A stretch of 64,000 nucleotides of DNA from NCBI GenBank assembly GCA_963814905.1, contig CAWFEM010000013.1, positions 124,001-188,000 of the forward strand, read 5' to 3'. Both the position numbers and the translations under genes were made by a program. Under the pieces are notes generated by a model. It was not told the origin of the DNA and did not search any database. It saw only the letters and a program-made list of their open reading frames with translations. Below, piece after piece: positions 45,555-54,848 of the stretch. Position 1 is the stretch's first letter. Every line of letters begins with the position of its first letter. The stretch comes from DASWJZ01 sp963814905 (lineage in GTDB: Bacteria > Pseudomonadota > Alphaproteobacteria > Rhizobiales > Afifellaceae).

Positions 45555-46639
45555 GCAGCGATCCTCCTGATCCACTGGTCGAGCGTAACGGCGACGATGA
45601 TCAGGACTCCGACGGTGAACTCCTGCCAGACGACATCGAGGCCGTAGAGGGCGAGCCCGTTGCGGAACACGCCCACGATGAGCGCACCGATCAGCGTGCC
45701 GACGATCGAGCCGCGCCCGCCGAAAAGGCTGGTGCCGCCGATCACGACGGCGGTGATGGAGTCGAGGTTGGAGGTTTGGCCGGCGATGGCGCTCACCGCG
45801 CCGATGCGGCCGATCAGCACCCAGCCCGCGATCCAGCAGATGCCGCCCGCCAGTGCATAGACGGCGATCAGCGTGCGGTTGGTGCTGATGCCGGCAAGAC
45901 GCGCGGAATCGGGGTCGTCGCCGGTGGCGTAGACGTGGCGGCCGAAAGCGGTACGGTTCAGCACGTACCAGACGACGATGGCGATGATCACCGTCAGGAT
46001 GGTGCCGTAGGTGATCACCGCGCCGCCGAGCGATTCAAGCTTGATGACCCGCCCGGTGAACTGCAGGAACGGCGCCACCTCGGCGATCTCCTGCTGGCGG
46101 ATGGTCTCGCTGTGCGAATAGGCGATGTTGAGCGCGCCGAAGATGCTCCAGGTGCCGAGCGTCACGATGAACGGCGGCAGGCGCAAATAGGTCACAAGCA
46201 TGCCGTTCACGGATCCGCAGGCGATTCCGACCAGCATGCCCATCGGAAACGCCAGGAAGATCGGAACCCCGTTCAGCACCGCCATGCGGCCCATCACGAC
46301 GGAGGAAAAGATCATGATCGCGCCGACCGAAAGGTCGATGCCGGCGGTCAGAATGACGAGGGTCTGCGCGGTTCCGACGATGGCGATGATCGTCACCTGC
46401 TGCAGGATCAGCGACATGTTGAACGGCGCGAAGAACCGGCTGCCGACCAGCACCGTGAACACCGCCAGCCCGAGCAAGAGGACGATGAAAGGCACCGTCG
46501 TCGGGTAGGAATGAAGGAATTGCTGGACGTGGCGGAGGGGCGTCTTGCCCTCTTCCTCGAAGACCGCAACGCTCGCGTCGCCGGCGATGACGGATTCGTA
46601 CTCGGCCGGCCCGGATTTGGTCGTTTCGCTCGCAGTCAT
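45551..46639 (-). CDS. Sugar ABC transporter permease (FrcC type)
   Basis: 362 aa permease of the BPD_transp_2/CUT2 type with about eight to ten helices. The family motif DSITAVVIGGTSLFGGRGSIVGTLIGALI lies near the C-terminus. A cytoplasmic N-terminal extension of about 40 residues precedes the first helix (PTTVPFIVLLLGLAVFTVLVG). It is the membrane channel for the binding protein encoded upstream. Confidence 0.9.
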   Translation of the reverse strand: MTASETTKSGPAEYESVIAGDASVAVFEEEGKTPLRHVQQFLHSYPTTVPFIVLLLGLAVFTVLVGSRFFAPFNMSLILQQVTIIAIVGTAQTLVILTAGIDLSVGAIMIFSSVVMGRMAVLNGVPIFLAFPMGMLVGIACGSVNGMLVTYLRLPPFIVTLGTWSIFGALNIAYSHSETIRQQEIAEVAPFLQFTGRVIKLESLGGAVITYGTILTVIIAIVVWYVLNRTAFGRHVYATGDDPDSARLAGISTNRTLIAVYALAGGICWIAGWVLIGRIGAVSAIAGQTSNLDSITAVVIGGTSLFGGRGSIVGTLIGALIVGVFRNGLALYGLDVVWQEFTVGVLIIVAVTLDQWIRRIAA

Positions 46640-46746
46640 TTCCCGACCGTCCCCCCAATCGTCGGAAAGCGAGGAGAGCAACCGTCGCCGGTCGCTCTCC
46701 TTCTTTGTTAGGAAGTCAGCTTATGCCGAATTGCCGACGAAAGTAA

Positions 46747-47769
46747 TCAGCCCCAGCAGAGCTTCAGGCCTTCCGCCGTGTCGATCGAAGGCACGCCATC
46801 GACCGGCTTGTCGGTGATCAGCGTCGCGCCCGTGTCGAAGAAATCGAGACCTTCGGTCATCATCATGGGCTTCTCGCCGGTCTTGGCGTATTCGGCGATC
46901 GTCTCCAGCGCCATGGACGCCATCTTGTGCGGGTACTGCTGCGAGGTGGCACCGATGATGCCCGCCTGGACGTTCTTCACGCCGGGGCAGCCGCCATCGA
47001 TCGACACGACCAGGATCTTGCCGTCCATGCCGGCCGCCTTGATCGCCTCGTATCCGCCGGCCGCCGCGGGCTCGTTGATCGTGTACATCACGTTCACGTC
47101 GGGGCACTTCTGGATAAGGTTCTCCATCGCCTTGCGGCCGCCTTCCTCGTTACCGCCGGTAACGTCATGGCCGCAGATGCGGGCGTCGTCCTCGTCGCCA
47201 TAGTGCTTCGGGTCTTTGATATCGATGCCGAAACCCTTCATGAAGCCCTGATCACGCAGGTAGTCGACGGTCGGCTGGTTGGCCGCGAGGTCGAGGAACG
47301 CGATCTTGGCATTGGCCGCCGCGTCGCCGAGCGTGCCCTTCGCCCACTGGCCGATCAGCTCGCCGGCCTTGAAGTTGTCGGTCGCGAAGGTGTAGTCGGC
47401 CGCGTCGATCGGATCGAGCGGCGTGTCGAGCACGATCACGAGCAGGCCCGCATCGCGCGCCTTCTGAATTGTCGGCACCATCGCCGAGGAGTCGCTCGGC
47501 ACGATGGCGAAGCCCTTGGCGCCGGCCGCAATCAGGCTCTCCACCGCCGCCACCTGGCTGTCGTTGTCGCCGTCATACTTGCCGGCGAAGGTGCGAAGCT
47601 CCAGTCCGAGCTCCTTCGCCTTTTCCTGCGCGCCTTCGCGCATCTTGACGAAGAACGGATTGTTCTCGGTCTTGGTGATCAGGCCGACGATATCGTCAGC
47701 GGACGCCGTGCCGGCGAGGCCGAAGGCGAGCGCGCTCGCAATGCTGAGTAGGCGAAGCTTTCTGTTCAC
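46747..47769 (-). CDS. Sugar ABC transporter substrate-binding protein (FrcB type)
   Basis: 340 aa from the GTG at 47769, preceded by GGAGG. Signal peptide LRLLSIASALAFGLAGTASA. The Peripla_BP_4-type fold is seen in DDIVGLITKTENNPFFVKMREGAQEKAKELG, and the sugar-binding segments VPSDSSAMVPTIQKARDAGL, DTPLD and VSIDGG follow. Best match by eye is the fructose-binding FrcB group; a pentose or polyol ligand is equally possible given xylB nearby. Confidence 0.9.
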   Translation of the reverse strand: MNRKLRLLSIASALAFGLAGTASADDIVGLITKTENNPFFVKMREGAQEKAKELGLELRTFAGKYDGDNDSQVAAVESLIAAGAKGFAIVPSDSSAMVPTIQKARDAGLLVIVLDTPLDPIDAADYTFATDNFKAGELIGQWAKGTLGDAAANAKIAFLDLAANQPTVDYLRDQGFMKGFGIDIKDPKHYGDEDDARICGHDVTGGNEEGGRKAMENLIQKCPDVNVMYTINEPAAAGGYEAIKAAGMDGKILVVSIDGGCPGVKNVQAGIIGATSQQYPHKMASMALETIAEYAKTGEKPMMMTEGLDFFDTGATLITDKPVDGVPSIDTAEGLKLCWG

Positions 47770-47890
47770 GTGTTCCTCCCTTGGATCACTTTGTCGACGG
47801 GATGCTTCTTCTTTTCCGCCGCAGGCATACGAACCCGCAGCCGGCAATCCCGCATCGCACCAACCTCATACCAAGGCTCTGCGGAGTCAA

Positions 47891-47911
47891 TAGATCAATC
47901 CAAATGATTTA
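47891..47911. promoter_or_regulatory. Candidate ROK-regulator operator
   Basis: TAGATCA (47891-47897), seven bases, TGATTTA (47905-47911): an imperfect inverted repeat in an AT-rich patch between the divergent binding-protein and ROK genes. ROK repressors usually bind such sites next to their own gene. Confidence 0.35.
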
Positions 47912-47931
47912 GTCGTTGACACCGCCGAAGC

Positions 47932-49234
47932 GTGGAGCACATCGTGCGCGCCCACGCGAAGCAGACCGAAAAAGCCGGAGGGGACGTGGACGCCTTGAAG
48001 CCGCAGAGCGCGGCCGCCGATGCCGCGAGGCGGCCGTCGGTCGACCCAAGCCGCGGCACCAATCAGAGCGGCGTCCGCCTCTACAATGAACGCCTCGCGC
48101 TCTCGCTCATTCGCCGCCACGGCAGCCTGGCCAAAGCGGAGATCGCGCGGCTGACGGGGCTTTCCGCGCAGACGATCACCGTCATTCTGCGGCAGCTCGA
48201 ATCCGACGGCCTGGTCGTCAAGGAGAAGCCGCTGCGCGGCAAGATCGGGCAGCCGTCGGTGCCGTTCTCGCTCAATCCTCAGGGCGCCTACTTCCTCGGC
48301 CTCAAGATCGGACGCCGCTCAAGCGATCTCGTGCTTCTCGACTTTCTCGGGCGCCCGATCACGAGTCTGCGCGAGCCGTGCCGCTATCCGACGCCGAAGA
48401 CTGTTCTGGGCTTCGTCCAGGACGCGCTTGCGACCGTCGGCAAGGCGCTGCCACGGCGAAGCCTCGCCCGCATCTCCGGCCTCGGCATCGCCGCGCCGTT
48501 CGAGCTTTGGAACTGGGAGGAGCAGATCGGCGCGCCGCGCGCGGTGCTCGAACTCGTGGCGCAATTTCGACATCCGGCAGGAGATTGCGCGGATCTGCGA
48601 CTGGCCGATCTATTTCTGCAACGACGCGACGGCTGCCTGCGGTGCGGAGCTCGTGCTCGGCAATCCCAACCAATCGCTCGACTTCCTCTACTTCTTCATC
48701 GGCTCCTTCATCGGCGGCGGCGTGGTGCTGAACGGCAGCCTCTATCCCGGGCGGAGCGGCAATTCCGGGGCGCTCGGTTCGCTGCCGGTGCCTGCGAACG
48801 CCGGAAGCGGCGGGCCGGCGCAGCAGCTCATCCGCAGCGCCTCCATTTACGTGCTGGAGAAGGCGATGATCGCCGCCGGTCGCGACCCCGCCGTTCTCTC
48901 CCGCTCTCCCGAGGACTGGGGCACCGTCGGGCCCGAGCTCGAAGCATGGATCGTCGAGGCGGCGGCCGGGCTTGCGGCTGCGACGGTCGCAGCGATCTCC
49001 GTCATCGATTTCGAGACGGTGATCATCGACGGCGCCTTCCCCGCGGAGGTGCGCCGCAGGATCGTCGCGGCCACGACGGAGGCGGTGGAAACCTTCGACC
49101 GCCAGGGCCTTTCGCCGGTCTCCATCGCGGAAGGCACGGTCGGCATCAACGCGCGCGCCATCGGGGCCGCCTGCCTGCCGCTCCTCGCGAACTTCACGCG
49201 CGACCGCGAAGTGCTGTTCAAGGACCGGCTATGA
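47932..49234 (+). CDS. ROK-family transcriptional regulator, frameshifted
   Basis: About 433 aa after correction. An N-terminal winged helix-turn-helix (ALSLIRRHGSLAKAEIARLTGLSAQTITVILRQLE) is followed by a ROK sugar-kinase-like domain. The frame breaks at 48556: reading GTGCTCGAACTC then TGGCGC gives VLEL-WRNFDIRQEIARI and continues to the stop at 49234. Uncorrected, the 5' frame runs on as arginine-rich sequence. It is divergent from the sugar importer, so it probably represses it in response to a sugar. The GTG start at 47932 is uncertain. Confidence 0.8.
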
Positions 49235-50695
49235 GGGCCGAAACAGCGGCCTCAGCGCCTGATAGAGTCGACCGAACGCCTTGAAACGCTCGGCGTAGGC
49301 GGCCGTCAGGGCTGGATCGGGCTCAAGGACGTCGAGGACGGGCGGCTTGAAGCAGACCGCCTTGGGCTCTTCCCCTGTCAAAGCGAGGCGCGCCAGACGC
49401 GCCGCGCCGAAAGCCGGCCCGGTGCCACTGCCGCGATAGCGAACGACCGGCAGCCCCAGAACGTGGGCGATCACCTGCATCCAGAAACGGCTGCGCGCGC
49501 CGCCGCCGACGGCGCCAATCTTGTCGAGGCGCACCCCGGCATCCTCGATGAGTTGGCGTGCTTCCAGAAGCGAGAAGGCAACGCCTTCCAATGCCGCCTG
49601 CATGAGGTCGGACGACCTGGCATCGAGATCGAGCCCGGCAAAGACGCCGCGCGCAAAAGGATCGTTATGCGGGGTGCGCTCGCCGGAAAGGTAAGGAAGA
49701 AAGAGTATCCGCGACGGGCCGCGATAGTGCGCTTCGACCTTATCGAGGAGCGCACCGATATCGTCACCGACCGTGCGCGCCACGAAGTCGAGGCAGGTTG
49801 CGCCGTTCAGCATCGCGGCCATGCGGAACCAGCGCGCCGGCAAAGCGTGCGCGAAGGCATGCAGCAGCGCTTCCGGTTTGGGGCGGTAGCGCGCGTCGGT
49901 GACGAAGAACTGCGCGGAGGTGCCGAGCGAGATGAAGGCGTCGCCGTCTTCCACCGCACCGATGCCGATGGCCGCTGCGGCCGCGTCTCCCGCGCCTGCC
50001 GCAACCACCGCCGGCCCGTCGATCCCCCATGCCTTCAGGATCGACGAACGCACAAGCCCGGTCGGCTCCGGCCCCTCCTTCAGCGTCGGCATCGCGCTGC
50101 GATCGAGCCCCGACGCCGCCAGGATCGCATCCGACCAGTCACGTGCCGCCTGGTCGAGCCAAAGCGTTCCGGCGGCGTCGGACATGTCCGTCGCAAGCTC
50201 GCCTGTCAGCTCGAGCCTGAGGTAGTCCTTCGGCAGGACCACCTTCGCAATCCGCGCGAAATTCTTCGGTTCGTGCGCTTTCAGCCAGAGGAGCTTGGGC
50301 GCGGTGAAGCCCGGCATGGCGCGGACGCCGGCGATCCTTCCAAGCTCCGGGACGGCGGCCTCAAGCGCGGCGCATTCGGCGAACGCTCGTGCATCGTTCC
50401 AAAGGATCGTCGGCCGGATCGGCTTGCCCGCGTCGTCGAGCAGAACGGCGCCGTGCATCTGGCCGGAAAGCCCCAGCGCGCGCACGTCGCGCAGCGCATC
50501 GGCATGCGTGGCGCGCAGCGCGGCGATCGCCGTACCCAGCGCCTTCAGCCAGTCGTCCGGATTCTGCTCCGACCAGCCGGCGTGCGGCGCATGTGTCGTG
50601 AGCGGAGCCGATGCTTCAGCGAGGACCGCCTGCGCCTCGTCGACCAGGACCGCTTTCAGGGCCGAGGTGCCGAGATCGATGCCGAGAAAGATCAT
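49229..50695 (-). CDS. xylB: Xylulokinase
   Basis: 488 aa FGGY-family sugar kinase. Phosphorylates D-xylulose to xylulose 5-phosphate. The N-terminal phosphate motif is LGIDLGTSALKAVLVD, the substrate region is GLSGQMHGAVLLD with LWNDAR, and the FGGY-type signatures DAAAAAIGIGAVEDG and YLSGERTPHND follow, with the adenosine motif GAVGGGARSRFW. Converges with the ROK gene, overlapping by six bases. The product would enter the pentose phosphate pathway. Confidence 0.93.
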   Translation of the reverse strand: MIFLGIDLGTSALKAVLVDEAQAVLAEASAPLTTHAPHAGWSEQNPDDWLKALGTAIAALRATHADALRDVRALGLSGQMHGAVLLDDAGKPIRPTILWNDARAFAECAALEAAVPELGRIAGVRAMPGFTAPKLLWLKAHEPKNFARIAKVVLPKDYLRLELTGELATDMSDAAGTLWLDQAARDWSDAILAASGLDRSAMPTLKEGPEPTGLVRSSILKAWGIDGPAVVAAGAGDAAAAAIGIGAVEDGDAFISLGTSAQFFVTDARYRPKPEALLHAFAHALPARWFRMAAMLNGATCLDFVARTVGDDIGALLDKVEAHYRGPSRILFLPYLSGERTPHNDPFARGVFAGLDLDARSSDLMQAALEGVAFSLLEARQLIEDAGVRLDKIGAVGGGARSRFWMQVIAHVLGLPVVRYRGSGTGPAFGAARLARLALTGEEPKAVCFKPPVLDVLEPDPALTAAYAERFKAFGRLYQALRPLFRPS

Positions 50696-50773
50696 GCGGC
50701 TTTGTGAGCCGCCCTCCCCGCTTCAGGCAAGGGGGCGTCGGTCAAGAGGAAACCGAACTGGAAACGGCGGCGG

Positions 50774-51166
50774 TTAGACCGGCGCGTGACAGACGGCCTC
50801 GATGTTGTGGCCATCGAGATCGATGACGAAGGCGCCGTAATAGTCCGGGTGGTAATGGGCGCGAATTCCGGGCGCGCCGTTATCGGCGCCGCCGGCGGCG
50901 AGCGCGGCTTCGAAGAACCGGTCCACGGATGCGCGGTCGTCGGCGACGAATGCCACATGGATTCCGGGGGACGTCCTGCCGCCGTCGCCGATCCAGAACG
51001 ACGGCTTGCCATCGCGACCGAACCCGGCGCCTTCATATCCGCCGGTCTCTTCCCTCGTGACCTGCATGACAACTGAAATGCCGAGCGGCTTCAGCGCGAG
51101 ACTGTAGAAGCGGAGCGCACGCGGATAGTCGCTGACCCGAAGCCCCAGGTGGTCGATGACGTTCAT
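50774..51166 (-). CDS. VOC (glyoxalase/bleomycin-resistance) family protein
   Basis: 130 aa. Two beta-alpha-beta-beta-beta modules: VIDHLGLRVSDYPRALRFYSLALKPLG, and GIHVAFVADDRASVDRFFEAAL with FVIDLDGHNIEAVCH. The metal-ligand candidates are His in DHLG, His in GIHV and Glu in NIEAV. The family covers glyoxalases, dioxygenases and resistance proteins; the substrate is unknown. Confidence 0.85.
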   Translation of the reverse strand: MNVIDHLGLRVSDYPRALRFYSLALKPLGISVVMQVTREETGGYEGAGFGRDGKPSFWIGDGGRTSPGIHVAFVADDRASVDRFFEAALAAGGADNGAPGIRAHYHPDYYGAFVIDLDGHNIEAVCHAPV

Positions 51167-51189
51167 GATGCTCCCGCCCCCTAACGACA

Positions 51190-51420
51190 GGCCGGCTCGT
51201 CTAATGACATTATCAGGATAGTTTATGATGGCAACTATTCACGTGTGTGTCTGAAATACGAGTGTTGTCATATAAGTCTGGGCAACACCGTATTTCGCAT
51301 CTTTAAGTAATTGTTGTCCTTCTCCCAATTCAACATTCTGCAGTTGCATGCAGGCTCCATTACCGGCTTCATGGCGGTTGCATGCACCCGTATGAGTCCG
51401 GGCGTCGATGCATGCGGCAT
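51190..51420. other. AT-rich intergenic island with TGCATGC repeats
   Basis: Much richer in A+T than its surroundings. It holds GTGTTG (51262-51267) facing CAACAC (51283-51288), and three TGCATGC copies at 51345, 51379 and 51409. No reading frame or RNA was recognised. It follows the sdh operon and precedes the VOC gene on the minus strand. Confidence 0.5.
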
Positions 51421-51429
51421 GACGTGGCG

Positions 51430-52209
51430 TCAGACCTGACGCGCGACCATCATCTTCTTGATTTCGGCGATCGCCTTCGCCGGGTTGAGCCCCTTGGGGC
51501 AGGTCTGCGCGCAGTTCATGATCGTATGGCAGCGATAGAGCCGAAACGGGTCTTCAAGATCGTCGAGCCGCTCGCCGGTCGCCTCGTCGCGGGAATCGAT
51601 CAGCCAGCGGTAGGCCTGCAGCAGCGCCGCCGGTCCGAGATAACGATCGCCGTTCCACCAATAGCTCGGACATGACGTGGAGCAGCAGGCACAGAGAATG
51701 CATTCGTAAAGGCCGTCAAGTTTCTCGCGGTCGTCGTGACTCTGCAGCCGTTCCTTCTGCGGCGTCGGCGAGACCGTCTGCAACCAGGGCTCTATGAAAG
51801 CATGTTGTGCATAAAAGCGCGTAAGGTCCGGAACGAGGTCTTTGACGACCGGCAAGTGCGGCAGCGGATAGACCTTTACCGTCCCGTCGATCTCACCGTA
51901 GCCCTTGGTGCAGGCGAGCGTGTTCATGCCGTCGATGTTCATGGCGCAAGAACCGCAGATGCCTTCGCGGCAGGAGCGTCGGAATGTGAAGGTCGGATCG
52001 ACCTTGTTCTTGATCCAGATGAGCGCGTCGAGAACCATCGGGCCGCAGTCGTCGGTATCGACGAAGAACGTATCCATGCGCGGGTTCTTCCCGTCGTCCG
52101 GATCGTAGCGATAAACGCGGAACTCGCGCATATGCGCGCCGGCGCCGGGCTTCGGCCAGGTCTTGCCGTCGGTGATGCGGGAGTTCTTGGGGAGCGTGAG
52201 AGCAACCAT
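51430..52209 (-). CDS. sdhB: Succinate dehydrogenase iron-sulfur subunit
   Basis: 259 aa. An N-terminal 2Fe-2S ferredoxin domain (CREGICGSCAMNIDGMNTLAC) is followed by a domain for 4Fe-4S and 3Fe-4S clusters (CILCACCSTSCPSYW and CHTIMNCAQTCPKGL). It passes electrons from SdhA FAD to ubiquinone. Two unrelated genes separate it from sdhA. Confidence 0.97.
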   Translation of the reverse strand: MVALTLPKNSRITDGKTWPKPGAGAHMREFRVYRYDPDDGKNPRMDTFFVDTDDCGPMVLDALIWIKNKVDPTFTFRRSCREGICGSCAMNIDGMNTLACTKGYGEIDGTVKVYPLPHLPVVKDLVPDLTRFYAQHAFIEPWLQTVSPTPQKERLQSHDDREKLDGLYECILCACCSTSCPSYWWNGDRYLGPAALLQAYRWLIDSRDEATGERLDDLEDPFRLYRCHTIMNCAQTCPKGLNPAKAIAEIKKMMVARQV

Positions 52210-52231
52210 TCCTACGTTTCCTTGTGCCCCG

Positions 52232-52666
52232 CTACCGCCGGTCCTTGCGGATGACGAGCTTCAGCCCCGACCAGACCTCGTCGACCGCAGCGACCTTGAC
52301 GTCGACGAGATCGAGCTTGAGCGCCGCCTCGCGTACGCGATCCTCCGTCATGTCGGTCGCGACCTTCGCCGCCTTCTTCGGCCAGGAAACCCAGATCATG
52401 CCATCTGGTTTCAGCGCACCCTGCAAGGCCGGAAGATTGGCGTCGAGCTCGGCCTTCTTCGTCGTGAAGGCATGGATCAGATCGTAGGCGCCAAACGACA
52501 ACTTCGCACCCCAACGCGACTTTCGCGCCAACGTCTTGAAGGCGACAGCACTCGCCAGCTCACCAAGCTCCGCGGGAAGCGCGATGAAGACCGCCCGCTG
52601 CCCTGCCTTGTAGCCGAGCTTGTCGGGAAGCGACTTCGTCGAATATCCGGCCGGAGCGAGGGACAT
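52232..52666 (-). CDS. DUF3052 family protein
   Basis: 144 aa cytosolic protein. It matches the DUF3052 pattern (YSTKSLPDKLGYKAGQRAVFIALP; then LKPDGMIWVSWPKKAAK). The fold looks like a stripped methyltransferase-type domain, but no catalytic motif is clear. It lies inside the sdh operon between a small exported protein gene and sdhB, with gaps of 12 and 22 bases. Function unknown. Confidence 0.78.
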   Translation of the reverse strand: MSLAPAGYSTKSLPDKLGYKAGQRAVFIALPAELGELASAVAFKTLARKSRWGAKLSFGAYDLIHAFTTKKAELDANLPALQGALKPDGMIWVSWPKKAAKVATDMTEDRVREAALKLDLVDVKVAAVDEVWSGLKLVIRKDRR

Positions 52667-52678
52667 CTCGGCTGCGAC

Positions 52679-52987
52679 CTATCCGTTCACGCATTCAGCG
52701 GGCATCACCTGCATGCGGCCTGCGACATGAGTCATTTCTTCGTTCGTCATACCGCTCGGCACCGCCGACATCGCACCCGCCACCCCGCGCGCCACCATGG
52801 CGACGAAGAAGGTCAGCTCTCGCTCGTTGAATTCCGCGATCGCCTTGTCGGCGATGCAGGCGCAGGTACGGTCCGGAGCCTTGAGACGGGTCGTGCAGGA
52901 TTCGATGATGCTGTCACGGTCGGAGGCAAGGGCGGCAGAGGAAAGCGTCATCACGACGCCGAGCGCCAATCCGAAGACAGGCCGCAT
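52679..52987 (-). CDS. Small exported protein inside the sdh operon
   Basis: 102 aa from the ATG at 52987, which has AAGGAGG six bases upstream; an ATG two codons earlier is too close to that box. Signal peptide MRPVFGLALGVVMTLSSAALA. The mature part has cysteines in SCTTRLKAPDRTCACIADKAI and one near the C-terminus (PAECVNG), four in all, suggesting disulfides or a metal site. No family recognised. It starts 26 bases after sdhA. Confidence 0.7.
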   Translation of the reverse strand: MRPVFGLALGVVMTLSSAALASDRDSIIESCTTRLKAPDRTCACIADKAIAEFNERELTFFVAMVARGVAGAMSAVPSGMTNEEMTHVAGRMQVMPAECVNG

Positions 52988-53013
52988 TGCCATCCTCCTT
53001 GTCGCGGCGACGC

Positions 53014-54846
53014 TCAATAGACCCGCGCCTTCGGCTCGATATAGTTGATGTCGTTGGAGAGCGTGTAGGTGTGTACCGGCCGGTCATCGAGGCGGACGGC
53101 CTTCTGCTCGACATCGGCGAAGGCGAGCGTGTGCTTCATCCAGTTCACGTCGTCGCGGTCGGGAAAATCCTCGCGCGCATGCGCGCCGCGGCTCTCGGTG
53201 CGGTTCGCCGCCGATTCCATCGTCACGACGGCCTGCGCGACGAGGTTGTCGAACTCGAGCGTCTCGACCAGGTCGGTGTTCCAGATGAGGCCGCGGTCGC
53301 TGGTGCGGACATCGACGGAAGCCCGCCACACGTCGCCGATCCGCGCGCGTCCCTCATCAAGCACTTCGCCGGTGCGGAAGACGGCGCAGTTCTCCTGCAT
53401 GACCTTCTGCATGCGGCTCCTGAGCTCCGCCGTCGGTGTGGCGCCGTTTGCGTAGCGCGCCGCATCGAGGCGCGCGAGCGCCTTGTCGGTGGCGTCTTTC
53501 GGCAGCTCCGGATGACGCTCGCCCGAGGTCACCGTCTCGGCGCAGCGCGTGCCGGCGGCGCGCCCGAAGACGACGAGGTCGACGAGCGAGTTGGAGCCGA
53601 GCCGGTTGGCGCCGTGCACGGAGACGCATGCCGCCTCGCCCACCGCCATCAGGCCGGGCACGACCGCATCGGGGTCGCCGTTCGCCTTGGTCAGCGCCTC
53701 GCCGTGATAGTTCGTGGGGATGCCGCCCATGTTGTAGTGCACGGTCGGCAGCACCGGGATCGGCTCACGTGTCACGTCGACGCCGGCGAAGATCCTTGCC
53801 GATTCCGAGATGCCGGGCAGCCGCTCATGCAGCACCGCCGGATCGAGATGCTCCAGGTGCAGGTGGATATGATCCTTTTCCTTGCCGACGCCCCTGCCCT
53901 CGCGGATCTCCACCGTCATGGCGCGCGAGACGACGTCGCGCGAGGCGAGGTCCTTCGCCGACGGGGCATAGCGCTCCATGAAGCGCTCGCCTTCGGAATT
54001 TGACAGGTAGCCGCCCTCGCCGCGCGCGCCCTCGGTAATCAGCATGCCGGCGCCGTAGATGCCGGTCGGGTGGAACTGCACGAACTCCATGTCCTGCAGC
54101 GGCAGGCCGGCGCGCAGCACCATGGCGTTGCCGTCGCCGGTCTGCGAGTGGGCGCCGGTGCAGGTGAAATAGATGCGGCCGTAGCCGCCGGTGGCGATGA
54201 TCGTCTTGTGGGCGCGGAAGCGGTGTATCGTGCCGTCGTCGAGGCACCACGCCACGACGCCGCGGCAGGCGCCGTCTTCCATCAGAAGGTCGATGGCGAA
54301 ATATTCGATGAAGAACTCCGCCGAGTGGCGCAGCGACTGCCCATACATGGTGTGCAGCATCGCGTGGCCGGTGCGGTCGGCGGCGGCGGCGGTGCGCTGC
54401 GCGGTGCCCTTGCCGTAATGCGTGGTCATGCCGCCGAAGGGCCGCTGGTAGATGGTGCCCGCCTCTGTCCGGGAAAACGGAACACCCCAATGCTCAAGCT
54501 CGTAGACCGCCTGCGGCGCGTTGCGGCAGAGGTATTCGATGGCGTCTTGGTCGCCGAGCCAGTCCGACCCCTTGACGGTGTCGTACATGTGCCAGCGCCA
54601 GTCATCTTCGCCCATATTGCCAAGCGAGGCGGCGATGCCGCCCTGCGCGGCGACGGTGTGGGAGCGCGTCGGGAAGACCTTGGTGATGCAGGCGGTCTTC
54701 AGCCCCGCTTCGCTGGCGCCGACGACGGCGCGCAGACCCGATCCGCCGGCGCCGACGACGACGACATCGAACTCATGCTCCACCACCGGATAGGCGCGCC
54801 CGTTGACCGCCGGAGCCGCGCCGCCGTTCGCCGCGTTCGCCGCCAT
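53014..54846 (-). CDS. sdhA: Succinate dehydrogenase flavoprotein subunit
   Basis: 610 aa from ATG 54846. The FAD motif is VVVVGAGGSGLRAVVGASEAG. The histidine that binds FAD covalently lies in FPTRSHTVAAQGG. Active-site segments HPTGIYGAGMLITEGARGEGG and the C-terminal HAREDFPDRDDVNWMKHTL are intact. It follows sdhD by two bases. The frame stays open upstream, but that part is shadow of sdhD. Confidence 0.97.
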   Translation of the reverse strand: MAANAANGGAAPAVNGRAYPVVEHEFDVVVVGAGGSGLRAVVGASEAGLKTACITKVFPTRSHTVAAQGGIAASLGNMGEDDWRWHMYDTVKGSDWLGDQDAIEYLCRNAPQAVYELEHWGVPFSRTEAGTIYQRPFGGMTTHYGKGTAQRTAAAADRTGHAMLHTMYGQSLRHSAEFFIEYFAIDLLMEDGACRGVVAWCLDDGTIHRFRAHKTIIATGGYGRIYFTCTGAHSQTGDGNAMVLRAGLPLQDMEFVQFHPTGIYGAGMLITEGARGEGGYLSNSEGERFMERYAPSAKDLASRDVVSRAMTVEIREGRGVGKEKDHIHLHLEHLDPAVLHERLPGISESARIFAGVDVTREPIPVLPTVHYNMGGIPTNYHGEALTKANGDPDAVVPGLMAVGEAACVSVHGANRLGSNSLVDLVVFGRAAGTRCAETVTSGERHPELPKDATDKALARLDAARYANGATPTAELRSRMQKVMQENCAVFRTGEVLDEGRARIGDVWRASVDVRTSDRGLIWNTDLVETLEFDNLVAQAVVTMESAANRTESRGAHAREDFPDRDDVNWMKHTLAFADVEQKAVRLDDRPVHTYTLSNDINYIEPKARVY

Positions 54847-54848
54847 TC

